Origin: JBBDWZ01 sp050732575
GTDB lineage: Bacteria > Gemmatimonadota > Gemmatimonadetes > Longimicrobiales > RSA9
Length of the DNA: 25,449 nt
Assembly: GCA_050732575.1 (NCBI GenBank)
Contig: JBOHRF010000047.1
Location: 1-25,449 of the forward strand
Reading direction: 5' to 3'
The translations under genes were made by a program, and so were the position numbers. The notes under the pieces are model-generated. The model made no database searches, was not told the origin of the DNA, and saw nothing but the letters and a program-made list of their open reading frames with translations. Below are positions 8,442-16,122 of the stretch, one piece after another. Position 1 is the first letter of the stretch. Each line of letters begins with the position of its first letter.

Positions 8442-8462
8442 AATCATGGCAACGGTTCGACC

Positions 8463-9325
8463 ATGACGACGAGACGCGAGTTTCTCGAGCTGAGCACCGC
8501 CGCTGCGCTGACCGGTGTATTCGGCCTGCCGTGCAGGCGCTCAAAAGCTCGGCATCCCGATACCTCTATGTATCGTCCACGGGCGTGTTTTCTCCCTATC
8601 GCACGGTTGACATCCCGGAGGATGGGCCGATCCTGCTGGCCGATGACCCACCCCAGGATCCTCCCAGTTACGGCGTCATGAAGGCACTCAGCGAAAACGA
8701 AGTGCGCGCAGGCTTCGGCAACAACGCCTTCATCGTACGGCCCAACTACATCTGCGGCCCTGGTGACACGACGGACCGCTGGACCTACTGGCCCGTGCGC
8801 ATTGCGCGCGGCGGCGAGGTGCTGGTGCCGGCGCGCAAGGGCGACCAGGTGCAGTACACGGACGTGCGCGATCTGGCCGAGTGGATGATCGCGGCGCTGG
8901 AGAATGGAACGGGCGGCACGTTCAACGCGACCGGCCCCGCGGGCAAGCAGACGCTCGAGCAATTCGTCAACGGTCTCGCTCCGCTGGCCACAACACCGCT
9001 CACCTTCATCTGGATCGAAGACTATGAGTGGCTCAGGCGCTACCCGCTGCGGACGCGGCCCAATGGGACTACATCGGGTTTGACCTTCGCGGTGCCCTGG
9101 GTCATGGCGGAGGGCAATGCGCTGGGACACGTGCGCATCGCCAATCGCAAAGCCGTTGCGGCCGGTTTGAAATTCCTACCGCTGCTAACTACCGCGCGCG
9201 AGACGCTGCAGTGGCGGCAGTCGGATGCCGTGCCGGAAGCGCTGAAAACGCAGCCGCGTTATGTGCTGACCCTGGAGCAGGAGCGGGCAATGATCGATGC
9301 CTGGAAAGCCCGCGCTCGTGGTTGA
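8463..9325 (+). pseudogene. NAD-dependent epimerase/dehydratase with Tat-like N-terminus, Rossmann half deleted
   Basis: The frame from ATG 8463 gives MTTRREFLELSTAAALTGVF, a twin-arginine signal of the type seen on exported oxidoreductase relatives. Near 8530 the similarity moves to a second frame starting VQALKSSASRYLYVSSTGVF. This continues through the extended-SDR catalytic YGVMK (YxxxK), NAFIVRPNYICGPGD, VQYTDVRDLAEWMI and GGTFNATGPAGKQTLEQFV to the stop at 9325. The N-terminal nucleotide-binding region with GxxGxxG, about 100 residues in relatives, is missing at the junction, and the two parts are out of frame. A longer frame from 8438 bridges the region but its first 30 residues resemble nothing. 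A 5-bp hairpin (CCTGC CGT GCAGG) sits exactly at the junction. The catalytic half could in principle start at GTG 8531, but no ribosome site precedes it. Confidence 0.7.
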
Positions 9326-9382
9326 ACCGAATCAGATCGGTTGCGTGTCTCAGTTGGATCATTGCGGCGGGAGAAAAAGACA

Positions 9383-9419
9383 GGGTTTAGGATTAGGGGG
9401 AGGATGTAGGGTGGTAGGG
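9383..9419 (+). other. G-run cluster (possible G-quadruplex) in the 9326-9633 gap
   Basis: Four G-runs of three or more (9383-9385, 9396-9400, 9409-9411, 9417-9419) are separated by 10, 8 and 5 bases on the plus strand, 58 bases after the epimerase remnant stops. The loops are longer than the strict quadruplex rule allows. The rest of the 308-base gap holds no gene I can support, apart from the hairpin at 9565-9588. Confidence 0.35.
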
Positions 9420-9564
9420 ATCGTCTGAATCGGAGGCTCCGTTTGCCGCTGCAGCGCGCTTTCTCCAAAGAGACGCGTGACCTTCGATTAGGCAGCAGAA
9501 TCCGGAATTCCAATTCTAAGGGATCTCTGATCAAGCAGCGGCTCGCAGATCCCATGATAAACCT

Positions 9565-9588
9565 GCGGGCGCGCGTCACAGCGCCCGC
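9565..9588 (-). terminator. 8-bp perfect GC hairpin, possible transcript end
   Basis: GCGGGCGC (9565-9572) and GCGCCCGC (9581-9588) pair perfectly around an 8-base loop. It lies 46 bases beyond the stop of the minus-strand gene at 9634-9930 and could end its transcript. It is not followed by a clear T-tract on either strand, so the intrinsic-terminator call is tentative. Confidence 0.35.
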
Positions 9589-9633
9589 CCTCCCATACGC
9601 CATGATCCTTGATACTACGTCCTCGGTCGTTGG

Positions 9634-9930
9634 TCATTGATACGACATCAACTCGACTCGTCCTACCTTGCCCGTGCCGTTGATACCGATGGTCACAAAG
9701 AATGCGCGGTTTCCGGTCTCCAGATTGGACATGCCATACGCGCGTTGGAAGGTCACTCGCCCGTTTTCGACCACAGCCACAGCAACACCCGGGATGCGCC
9801 GCAGCTTCATTTCATGGTTCACGATGGAAACGATGGTTGCCGGCACCGAACGTCCCGCCTGCGCGTGCAGCACTGAGAACCACGAAGAAACCAGGAGATG
9901 GACGCATAGCGCGTAGGCTATCCGGCGCAT
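9634..9930 (-). pseudogene. Serine hydrolase (class C beta-lactamase-like) remnant lacking the catalytic core
   Basis: A 98-codon frame with a signal peptide (MRRIAYALCVHLLVSSWFSV, then LHAQA) and the characteristic N-terminus of secreted beta-lactamase-family serine hydrolases: VNHEMKLRRIPGVAVAVVEN, then GRVTFQRAYGMSNLETG. In relatives this is followed by about 300 residues with the SxxK nucleophile and YxN motifs. Here it passes in frame, directly after NLETG, to a tail resembling the end of such proteins (NRAFFVTIGINGTGKVGRVE). No SxxK is present, so the product cannot be an active hydrolase. GAGGGG lies about 10 bases before the ATG. The remaining open frame is clean, so a short secreted peptide could still be made. 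Confidence 0.65.
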
Positions 9931-10024
9931 CGTGCCGCCCCTCGATTTGGAATTGATGGTTGATCTACTTCAGATAGAATCGATTCATTGTTGGTTGCAA
10001 AACTGGCAAGGGAAGGGAACCTGG

Positions 10025-11086
10025 TCATGACAGGGCTTCCCAGCGGCCCGTTTCCGCGGAGCGGAACAGTGCATCGATCACGTCCATGTTGGCGATGGCA
10101 TCTTCCAGAGATACGGGCACGGGCTCCAGGCCGCGAACCGCCCGCGAAAATTGCTCCGCCTGCACGGTGTACTGATCGATCGTAGGCAGGGTCACGGTTT
10201 CCATGCCGCTGCCAAAAACATCACGCCCGTCATCGATGAAGATGCGGCACGGGCGGTCGGGCGGCGCGTTGAAGGGAATCTCGATTTCCATGCGAGCGCG
10301 CGTGCCGTGCACGTGCAAGCGTTGATAAGGCGCGAGTTGGGTAGCGCAGGAAAAAATGGCCTGACCGGAAGGGAACTGCAGCAGCGCGGAGGTCAGCCGA
10401 TCGATATGGAAAGCCGGATCCCGGTCGATCAAGGAAACCACGCGTAGCGGTTCGGCGCCATATAGCCAGCGCGACAACGTGATGGGATAACAGCCGATGT
10501 CCAGCAGCCCACCACCCCCGTAGTCGGCGCGGTTGCGGATGTCTTCGGGGTCGCTCTTGAAGTAGCTGAACTGGCAGGTGATGAGGCGCAGCTCCCCAAT
10601 GCGACCCGAGTGCACCCGCTCGCGCACGGCCAGCCATTGCGGGTGCGTACGCACCATGAACGCCTCGCCCATGTGCACGCCGTTCTGGTCGCGGGCCGCG
10701 AGCAGCTCACGCGCCTGCGCAGCGTTGAGTGCGATGGGTTTTTCGCATAACACGTGTTTGCCCGCGCGGGCGGCTCGTAACGTCCACGGCACATGGAGGT
10801 GATTAGGCAACGGATTGTAGATGGCCTCGATCTCGGGGTCGGCCAGCAGCTCATCGTAGTCGCCGTAGGCGCGCTGAATGCCCAGCTTTTCGGCGGCTAC
10901 CCGGGCTCTGTCTGCGGAGCGTGACGCGATGGCCACCACCCGGGCCCAGCGCGCGTGCCTCATGGCTGGGATCACCTTATCGAGCGCAATGTGTGCCGTA
11001 CCCAGGATTCCCCATCGTACGGGCACGGGCGCACCCCCGCTCAAGCGCGGGATCGTGTTGCCGGCATCTTGCCCGCGAGATACCAT
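10025..11086 (-). CDS. Gfo/Idh/MocA family NAD(P)-dependent oxidoreductase
   Basis: A 353-residue, apparently intact oxidoreductase. The N-terminal Rossmann fold starts with WGILGTAHIALDKVIPAM (GxxGxA nucleotide motif) and includes the family's hallmark CEKPIALN. The C-terminal domain has GGGGLLDIGCYPITLSRWLY, the conserved D-x-G-x-Y/H catalytic-region motif, and ends in ANMDVIDALFRSAETGRWE. Members oxidise or reduce sugars, inositols and related substrates; the substrate here cannot be read from sequence. ATG 11084-11086 has an excellent GGAGG 4 bases upstream. A GTG at the codon before PVRWGILG is an alternative that would remove an unconserved 20-residue extension. The start codon lies only 9 bases from the divergent glcD start, and its ribosome site lies in that gap. 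Confidence 0.88.
   Translation of the reverse strand: MVSRGQDAGNTIPRLSGGAPVPVRWGILGTAHIALDKVIPAMRHARWARVVAIASRSADRARVAAEKLGIQRAYGDYDELLADPEIEAIYNPLPNHLHVPWTLRAARAGKHVLCEKPIALNAAQARELLAARDQNGVHMGEAFMVRTHPQWLAVRERVHSGRIGELRLITCQFSYFKSDPEDIRNRADYGGGGLLDIGCYPITLSRWLYGAEPLRVVSLIDRDPAFHIDRLTSALLQFPSGQAIFSCATQLAPYQRLHVHGTRARMEIEIPFNAPPDRPCRIFIDDGRDVFGSGMETVTLPTIDQYTVQAEQFSRAVRGLEPVPVSLEDAIANMDVIDALFRSAETGRWEALS
11058..11086 (+). promoter_or_regulatory. Candidate glcD promoter giving a leaderless or near-leaderless transcript
   Basis: TTGCCG (11058-11063) and TACCAT (11081-11086) each match four of six consensus positions, at the optimal 17-base spacing. The -10 ends 9 bases before the glcD ATG, so transcription would begin within a few bases of the start codon. 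No Shine-Dalgarno precedes that ATG. The -10 overlaps the start codon of the divergent oxidoreductase gene. Confidence 0.35.
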
Positions 11087-11095
11087 TGCTCCTCC

Positions 11096-12574
11096 ATGTC
11101 AGCGCAGGAAACTTCCCTGTTGGACGGCCGTTTGACGGCATTGATCGCCGAGCTGCGCGCGATTTGTGGCGCGCCGTGGGTCTACACGCACGAGCATCAG
11201 CTGCGCACGTATGAATCGGATGGCCTGCTGCAATACAAAGTAGTGCCGGCGGCCGCCGCGTTGCCCGGGAGTGCGGAAGAGGTGCAGCGAATTGTGGCTG
11301 CCTGTGCGCGCGCGCATGTGCCCTGGGTGGCGCGCGGCGCCGGCTCCGGCCTTTCGGGTGGTGCGCTGCCCGTACACGATGGCGTGCTGCTGGTGCTCTC
11401 GCGCCTGAAACGCATCCTGGACATCGACCTCGACAACGGCCGCATTTGCGTGGAGCCAGGTGTCACCAACACGGCCGTATCCGCCGCCGTAGCACCCTAT
11501 TTCTTCTATCCGCCCGATCCTTCCAGCCAGGCCGTCTGCTCGATCGGTGGGAACGTAGCCGAGAACTCAGGTGGCGCGCACTGCTTCAAGTACGGCTTCA
11601 CCACCAACTATGTGACCGGGCTCGAGGTAGTGTTGTCCGATGGCGAAGTCGTGCAGCTGGGCGGCCGCGAGCTGGATACGCCCGGCTACGATCTGCTGGG
11701 CGCGTTCGTTGGTTCGGAGGGCACCCTGGGTGTGGCCACCAAAATCTGGCTGCGCGTGGTGCCCGTGCCCGAGAGCGTAAAAACACTGGTGGCGTTCTTC
11801 GATACCACGCGCCAGGCGGGCGAGGCCGTGTCTGACATCGTGCAGGGCGGGGTCCTGCCCGGCGCCATCGAGATGATGGATGCCAAAGCCATCGAGGCGG
11901 CCGAGCAGGCGGCGCACGCCGGTTTCCCGGCGCGCGGCGCAGCGTTGCTGGTGGAGCTGGACGGCGCCGCTCACGAATGTGAAGAACTGTTCGAGCAGGT
12001 CGTCGCCATCTGCACGCGCAACGGCTCCGATGATGTACGCGTCGCGCGTGATGAAGACGAGCGCAAACGCTTCTGGAAAGTGCGCAAGGCCGCGTTTGCC
12101 GCTATGGGCCGCATCTCACCCAACTACGTCGTGCAGGATGGCGTGATTCCGCGCACGCGCCTGCCCGATGTGCTGGAGCGCATAGAGCAACTGGCTCGCG
12201 AATATGGTCTGGTGGTAGCCAACGTATTTCACGCCGGTGATGGCAATCTGCATCCGCTGGTCTGTTATGACGCGGCAGTGCCCGGCCAGGCTGAACGAGC
12301 CGAGGAATTATCAGGATTGATCCTCGATGTCTGTCTCGAGGCAGGTGGATCGATCACAGGCGAACACGGCATCGGCGTGGATAAGAAAAAGCATATGACC
12401 AAGATGTTTGCCGAGTCGGACCTCGATGCCTTTCAGCGCTTGCGCTGCGCCTTTGATCCCGCTGGCCTGGCCAATCCGGGCAAAGTCATGCCTACTCCTC
12501 GCCTGTGCGGTGAAGTGCCCGGGCCATATCGGCAACATCCGCTGGAAGCGGCGGGCCTGGCGGATCGGTTATGA
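11096..12574 (+). CDS. glcD: Glycolate oxidase subunit GlcD (FAD-linked)
   Basis: A 492-residue FAD-binding oxidoreductase of the GlcD/D-lactate dehydrogenase family. PCMH-type FAD-binding motifs are clear: VPWVARGAGSGLSGGAL, CSIGGNVAENSGGAHCFKYG and GAFVGSEGTLGVATKIWLRV. The C-terminal cap domain shows VVANVFHAGDGNLHPLVCYD and ITGEHGIGVDKKKHM, the family's conserved HAGDGNxHP and GEHGIG elements. With GlcE and GlcF it forms the membrane-associated complex that oxidises glycolate to glyoxylate and passes electrons to quinones. I start at ATG 11096 (MSAQETS); the frame stays open upstream but runs through the neighbouring gene. There is no visible Shine-Dalgarno. Its stop overlaps by 6 bases the end of the convergent unknown gene at 12569-13094, which separates it from glcE. 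Confidence 0.92.
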   Translation: MSAQETSLLDGRLTALIAELRAICGAPWVYTHEHQLRTYESDGLLQYKVVPAAAALPGSAEEVQRIVAACARAHVPWVARGAGSGLSGGALPVHDGVLLVLSRLKRILDIDLDNGRICVEPGVTNTAVSAAVAPYFFYPPDPSSQAVCSIGGNVAENSGGAHCFKYGFTTNYVTGLEVVLSDGEVVQLGGRELDTPGYDLLGAFVGSEGTLGVATKIWLRVVPVPESVKTLVAFFDTTRQAGEAVSDIVQGGVLPGAIEMMDAKAIEAAEQAAHAGFPARGAALLVELDGAAHECEELFEQVVAICTRNGSDDVRVARDEDERKRFWKVRKAAFAAMGRISPNYVVQDGVIPRTRLPDVLERIEQLAREYGLVVANVFHAGDGNLHPLVCYDAAVPGQAERAEELSGLILDVCLEAGGSITGEHGIGVDKKKHMTKMFAESDLDAFQRLRCAFDPAGLANPGKVMPTPRLCGEVPGPYRQHPLEAAGLADRL

Positions 12575-13094
12575 CCAGTTGGGAGGCGCAAGATTCTCTC
12601 GATCGTTCTTGTACTTCTCGTAACTCTCCGGTGTCATCCAGCGGTTGCGCCACCAGGTCCTCTCTGCGGGCCCACGCGAAAAAATGTTTTGCCGGTAAAG
12701 GGGTTGACCAGCTCCCACTCGATGATCGTGCCCAGATCGACGGGGTACCACAAACGCTCGTTGGTGAGAACTTCGGCGGTCTTCTTTTTGGCAGCCGATT
12801 TTGCCTTGTTAACGATGTCAGCGGCAACGGCCCCGGATCCCGAAGACGGCAGCTGGTAGGTGGCCTGCTGGTCCGGGAGCTCATCCGGTTCCAGCCGCCG
12901 ATAAATGCCCACCTCCGCGCCGTAGCCACCGGGCCAGTTCTCGCTGCTAACCGGGAAGCGCTGACACTGCGGTAGCTCTTCCAGGCTTCTGACGTCTCGA
13001 CGTAATCGTACCCGGCCGCATCCTCGTATTTGTCGACTTTGCCACCCGAACTGACGAAGCGTGCAAGGTCAATCGACTGCTGGTAAGCACCCAT
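12569..13094 (-). pseudogene. Unknown ~175-residue protein gene read in three frames (two single-base losses)
   Basis: ATG 13094 with a strong AGGAGA 7 bases upstream starts MGAYQQSIDLARFVSSGGKV and continues to KSYRSVSAS. A second frame then gives PVSSENWPGGYGAEVGIYRR and a lysine/alanine-rich segment (IVNKAKSAAKKKTAEVL), then NERLWYPVDLGTIIEWELVN and PFTGKTFFRVG. The third frame ends PAERTWWRNRWMTPESYEKY, followed by an Asn/Pro-rich tail and TAA. The two switches lie at C-runs (plus-strand GGG 12953-12955 and 12668-12670), and adding one C at each yields one continuous 175-codon protein. I do not recognise the family; it is tryptophan- and tyrosine-rich with no signal peptide or membrane segment. 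It is placed antisense inside the glc set. It is either newly inactivated or intact with two sequence errors; the good ribosome site and coherent composition favour a real gene. Confidence 0.65.
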
Positions 13095-13258
13095 GATGGT
13101 CTCTCCTGGTTCAGGCCAACTCCGGCGCTTCCAGATTGGTTGTAGAGTCGTGTGATCCGCGAAATGGTAGCTGGCAGGTGGTCAAGAATGAACGTGGTAG
13201 GAAGGCGCCGGTCCACAAGAGGTCCACGGTGTGCTTTCGCAATGCGTACGCCCGGCCC

Positions 13259-14401
13259 ATGATTCGGCGCATGACCGCGCAATCCATAGTGGACCGTCCC
13301 GGCACAATGGCGGAAGCAGCGGCCACCATCCGCGCGCACGCGCAGGCGGGCCGGGTCATGCGTCCCCGCGGCGGCGGAACCAAACTCGGTTGGTGCCCGG
13401 CAAGCGAGCAGCCGGTGACGGACCTCGACATGCGCGGGTTGAACCAGATCATCGAGCACAACGCGGGCGATTTCACGGCGATACTGGAAGCGGGTGTGAC
13501 GCTGAAGGACGCGCAGTTGGCATTTGCGGGCGCAGGTCAGATGCTCGCGCTGGATCCACCGCTGGGCGCTGACGAATCAGCCACGATCGGTGGCATCATG
13601 GCCAGTAATGACTCGGGGCCATTACGCCATCGTTACGGTAGCATGCGCGACCTGGTGATTGGCATCACGGTCGTGTTATCGGATGGCACGATTGCAAAAT
13701 CGGGCGGCAGGGTGATCAAGAACGTGGCCGGTTACGATCTGGCCAGGTTGTTTACCGGCTCGATGGGTACACTGGGCATGATTGCGCGCGTAGCCGTGCG
13801 TTTGCACCCTCTGCCGCAGGCCACGGCGACCGTGTTGGGCCAATCGGATGATCCCGACCGCATGGCGGCGGCCGTGCTTGCAATCGCGCGCGCACCCGTG
13901 GAAGCCGACTGCTTTGATGTGCTCTGGGCCGGTGGCCACGGCACACTGCTGCTGCGTTTTGCCGGCCGTGCCGCGGACCAGCGCGCCCGCGCCGCCGTCC
14001 ACCGCATGGTAGGATTGGAAGCAGTGGAAACCGTGAGCGATGATACACAGTTGTGGGCGCAGCAGCGCGCGCGCCAGCGCTCGGCAGAAGGTCTGGTGAT
14101 CAAGGTATCGGCCCGGACCACGGACCTGGCGACCGTGTTGCGCACAGCACGGGCGCGCGGAACCATCGTGGCGCGCGCAGGGCTCGGACTTTTCTGGGTA
14201 TCAATGCCCGGTGATTTCAACGTGGCCGCGTTGCGCCAGGCACTGGCGCCGCGCGCTTGCACCGTGCTGGATGGAGCCGACCGCGTGCCGGACCCGTGGC
14301 CTGTCCTGGAGCCCCGTACGCGAGTGCTGATGCAGCGCGTGAAGGACCGCTTCGATCCGGACCGCGTGTTCCGGCCAGGTGTGATTGCAGGAGGGATGTA
14401 A
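13259..14401 (+). CDS. glcE: Glycolate oxidase subunit GlcE (FAD-binding)
   Basis: A 380-residue FAD-binding protein of the GlcE type. The N-terminal PCMH fold shows RVMRPRGGGTKLGW, then LGADESATIGGIMASNDSGP, RYGSMRDLVIGITVVLSDG and VIKNVAGYDLARLFTGSMGT. The C-terminus RVKDRFDPDRVFRPG is the usual GlcE ending. It lacks the large GlcD cap domain and serves as the second flavin-fold subunit of glycolate oxidase. The start is uncertain: in-frame ATGs at 13259 and 13271 both lack a good ribosome site, and the frame is open further back to 13136 with unconserved sequence. It is divergent from the unknown gene (start 13094) and followed directly by glcF, whose ribosome site lies inside the end of glcE. 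Confidence 0.9.
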   Translation: MIRRMTAQSIVDRPGTMAEAAATIRAHAQAGRVMRPRGGGTKLGWCPASEQPVTDLDMRGLNQIIEHNAGDFTAILEAGVTLKDAQLAFAGAGQMLALDPPLGADESATIGGIMASNDSGPLRHRYGSMRDLVIGITVVLSDGTIAKSGGRVIKNVAGYDLARLFTGSMGTLGMIARVAVRLHPLPQATATVLGQSDDPDRMAAAVLAIARAPVEADCFDVLWAGGHGTLLLRFAGRAADQRARAAVHRMVGLEAVETVSDDTQLWAQQRARQRSAEGLVIKVSARTTDLATVLRTARARGTIVARAGLGLFWVSMPGDFNVAALRQALAPRACTVLDGADRVPDPWPVLEPRTRVLMQRVKDRFDPDRVFRPGVIAGGM

Positions 14402-15667
14402 TTGGACCACGCATCAACAAGCAATCGGCCCGTTGGAAATCCGGGAACCCGCGCCTGGGACGACGTGCGTCCGCCCGAGCTTGCATTGATCAGCGAATGT
14501 GTGCATTGCGGTTTTTGTCTGCCCACCTGTCCGAGTTATCTGGTCTTTGAAAACGAGATGGACTCGCCGCGCGGACGCATCGTGCAGATGCGCATCGGGC
14601 ACGAGGAAGGCAGTGCGATTTCCCCCGAGATGACCACCCACCTGGACCGCTGCCTCGGCTGCATGGCGTGCGTGACCTCCTGTCCCTCGGGCGTCAAATA
14701 CGATCGGCTCATCGAACGCGCACGGCCCCAGTTGGAGCGACACGGCGCGCGTACCTGGCGCGAGCGCGCACTGCGGCGCACCATCTTCGCCCTCTTCACG
14801 CACCCGGCCCGCTTGCGTGCGTTGGTGCCGTTCCTGGCGCTGCGTGGCCTGCTCCGTTTGCCTGTACCCTTCGCCCGCCTCATGCCGAGCGTGCCCGTGC
14901 GCGCGTCGTTGCAGCGGTTGCCGGAAGTGACACCGGCCCTGGGCAAATTGCGCGGTCGTGTGGGCCTGTTGCAGGGTTGTGTGCAGCGTGTCCTGTTTGG
15001 TGATGTCAACGCCGCCACCGTGCGCGTGCTGGCCGCCGAGGGCTGGGAAGTACACGCACCGCGCCAGCCCCGCTGTTGTGGTGCGCTCATGCTGCACACA
15101 GGCGAGGAAAATGAGGCGCGCGCGTTGGCCCGGAAGACGCTCAGCGTGTTCGACCGCTTCGACTATGTCATCGCCAACGTGGCGGGTTGCGGCTCGGCCA
15201 TGAAGGAATACGGCTATTTCCTGGAAGACAAACATGCCGTGGCATTTTCGGCCAGGGTCCGTGACGTGCACGAATTGCTGGCCGCACACTCGCCGCGCGC
15301 CGAGCGCAAGCCGCTGCCGCTCAAAGTCGCGTACCACGACGCCTGTCACCTGGCCCATGCACAGGGCATTCGCGTCCAGCCGCGCGCGCTGCTGCGCGGA
15401 ATTCCGGAGCTCGAGCTGGTCGAGCCGGCGGAATGGGAGCTGTGTTGTGGATCGGCCGGCATCTACAACCTGACGCAACCAAAAGCCGCAGCGCAGTTGG
15501 GCCGGCGCAAAGCCGATAACCTGCGTGCTACCGGTGCGCAGGCCATTGCCGCTGCCAATCCCGGCTGCGCACTGCAAATCGGCGCCTACACCCATACGCC
15601 CGTGTATCACCCCATGACCTTGCTGGATCATTCCATCCGCGGCACGCGGCCCGCCATTCGGACGTAA
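14402..15667 (+). CDS. glcF: Glycolate oxidase iron-sulfur subunit GlcF
   Basis: A 421-residue iron-sulfur subunit. Two [4Fe-4S] ferredoxin motifs are complete: CVHCGFCLPTCP (C33, C36, C39, C43) and CLGCMACVTSCP (C84, C87, C90, C94). Downstream are the two CCG-type motifs of the cysteine-rich domain family, QPRCCGALMLHTGEENEA and EWELCCGSAGIYNL, plus LLQGCVQRVLFGDVNAATV. It carries electrons from the GlcD/E flavin to the quinone pool. The start is TTG 14402, adjacent to the glcE stop, with AGGAGGG about 7 bases upstream; there is no ATG in a sensible position. Translation is likely coupled to glcE. The last codons run into the 9-bp minisatellite at 15663. Confidence 0.93.
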   Translation: MDHASTSNRPVGNPGTRAWDDVRPPELALISECVHCGFCLPTCPSYLVFENEMDSPRGRIVQMRIGHEEGSAISPEMTTHLDRCLGCMACVTSCPSGVKYDRLIERARPQLERHGARTWRERALRRTIFALFTHPARLRALVPFLALRGLLRLPVPFARLMPSVPVRASLQRLPEVTPALGKLRGRVGLLQGCVQRVLFGDVNAATVRVLAAEGWEVHAPRQPRCCGALMLHTGEENEARALARKTLSVFDRFDYVIANVAGCGSAMKEYGYFLEDKHAVAFSARVRDVHELLAAHSPRAERKPLPLKVAYHDACHLAHAQGIRVQPRALLRGIPELELVEPAEWELCCGSAGIYNLTQPKAAAQLGRRKADNLRATGAQAIAAANPGCALQIGAYTHTPVYHPMTLLDHSIRGTRPAIRT

Positions 15668-15832
15668 CGGGCGCGTAGCGGGCGTAGCGGGCGTAGCGGC
15701 CTAACGGGCGTAGCGGGCGTAACGGGGGTAGCGGCGTAACGGGCGTAGCGGAGGTAGCGGGCGTAACGGGCGTAACGGGCGTAACGGGCGTAGCGGGCGT
15801 AACGGGCGTAACGGGTGACAGGTGTAGCGGGG
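15663..15832 (+). repeat. Minisatellite of about 18 degenerate 9-bp units (GCGTARCGG)
   Basis: The 170 bases after glcF consist of near-tandem GCGTAACGG and GCGTAGCGG units, with a few 8- or 11-base variants. The array overlaps the last codon and stop of glcF, so that end may have been formed or altered by repeat growth. Written as CGTRRCGGG, the unit is the same pattern as the reverse complement of the second array at 15881-15988. No gene lies within it. Confidence 0.9.
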
Positions 15833-15880
15833 TTGCTCGAAGAATTGCGTACCCTAACGATCGAACGGCCCTCAATAATC

Positions 15881-15988
15881 CCCGACACGCCCGACACGCC
15901 CGACACGCCCGACACGCCCGACACGCCCGACACGCCCGACACGCCCGATACGCCCGATACGCCCGATACGCCCGATACGCCCGATACG
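15881..15988 (-). repeat. Exact minisatellite: 7 CCCGACACG plus 5 CCCGATACG units
   Basis: Twelve perfect 9-bp units occupy 108 bases, with a single C-to-T change separating a block of seven from a block of five. Its reverse complement reads CGTGTCGGG and CGTATCGGG, matching the CGTNNCGGG pattern of the first array in the opposite direction. Open frames across it (Asp-Thr-Pro or Gly-Val-Ser repeats) are products of the repeat, with no sign of being genes. It precedes the kinase promoter region. Confidence 0.95.
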
Positions 15989-16027
15989 CCGTTTCTCTAC
16001 GGTCTATCAACTGCGCGCAGCGATCTC

Positions 16028-16033
16028 TATAAT
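16028..16033 (+). promoter_or_regulatory. Candidate -10 box of the PAS kinase gene
   Basis: A perfect TATAAT stands in otherwise GC-rich DNA, 89 bases before the kinase ATG and 39 bases after the second minisatellite. The -35 region at 16004-16010 (CTATCAA) is a poor match, so activator dependence or another sigma factor is possible. Confidence 0.4.
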
Positions 16034-16122
16034 CCGCTGATTTCGTTTGATGATTCCGAAGATTCGCGTAGTGATGCAGTAAATATCCCTAATGACGGGT
16101 TCAGTATCTGCGGAGCCTGGTG

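Noticed and set aside
8438..8530. Genuine N-terminus of the epimerase in the 8438 frame
   Set aside because: The first 30 residues resemble no epimerase N-terminus, whereas the 8463 frame gives a clean twin-arginine signal; the bridge frame is a product of the deletion.
14414..15631. 405-codon minus-strand open frame
   Set aside because: Antisense shadow of glcF, whose Fe-S cysteine motifs decide the strand.
15663..15988. CRISPR array
   Set aside because: Repeats are 9 bp and directly abutting, with no spacers and no cas genes.
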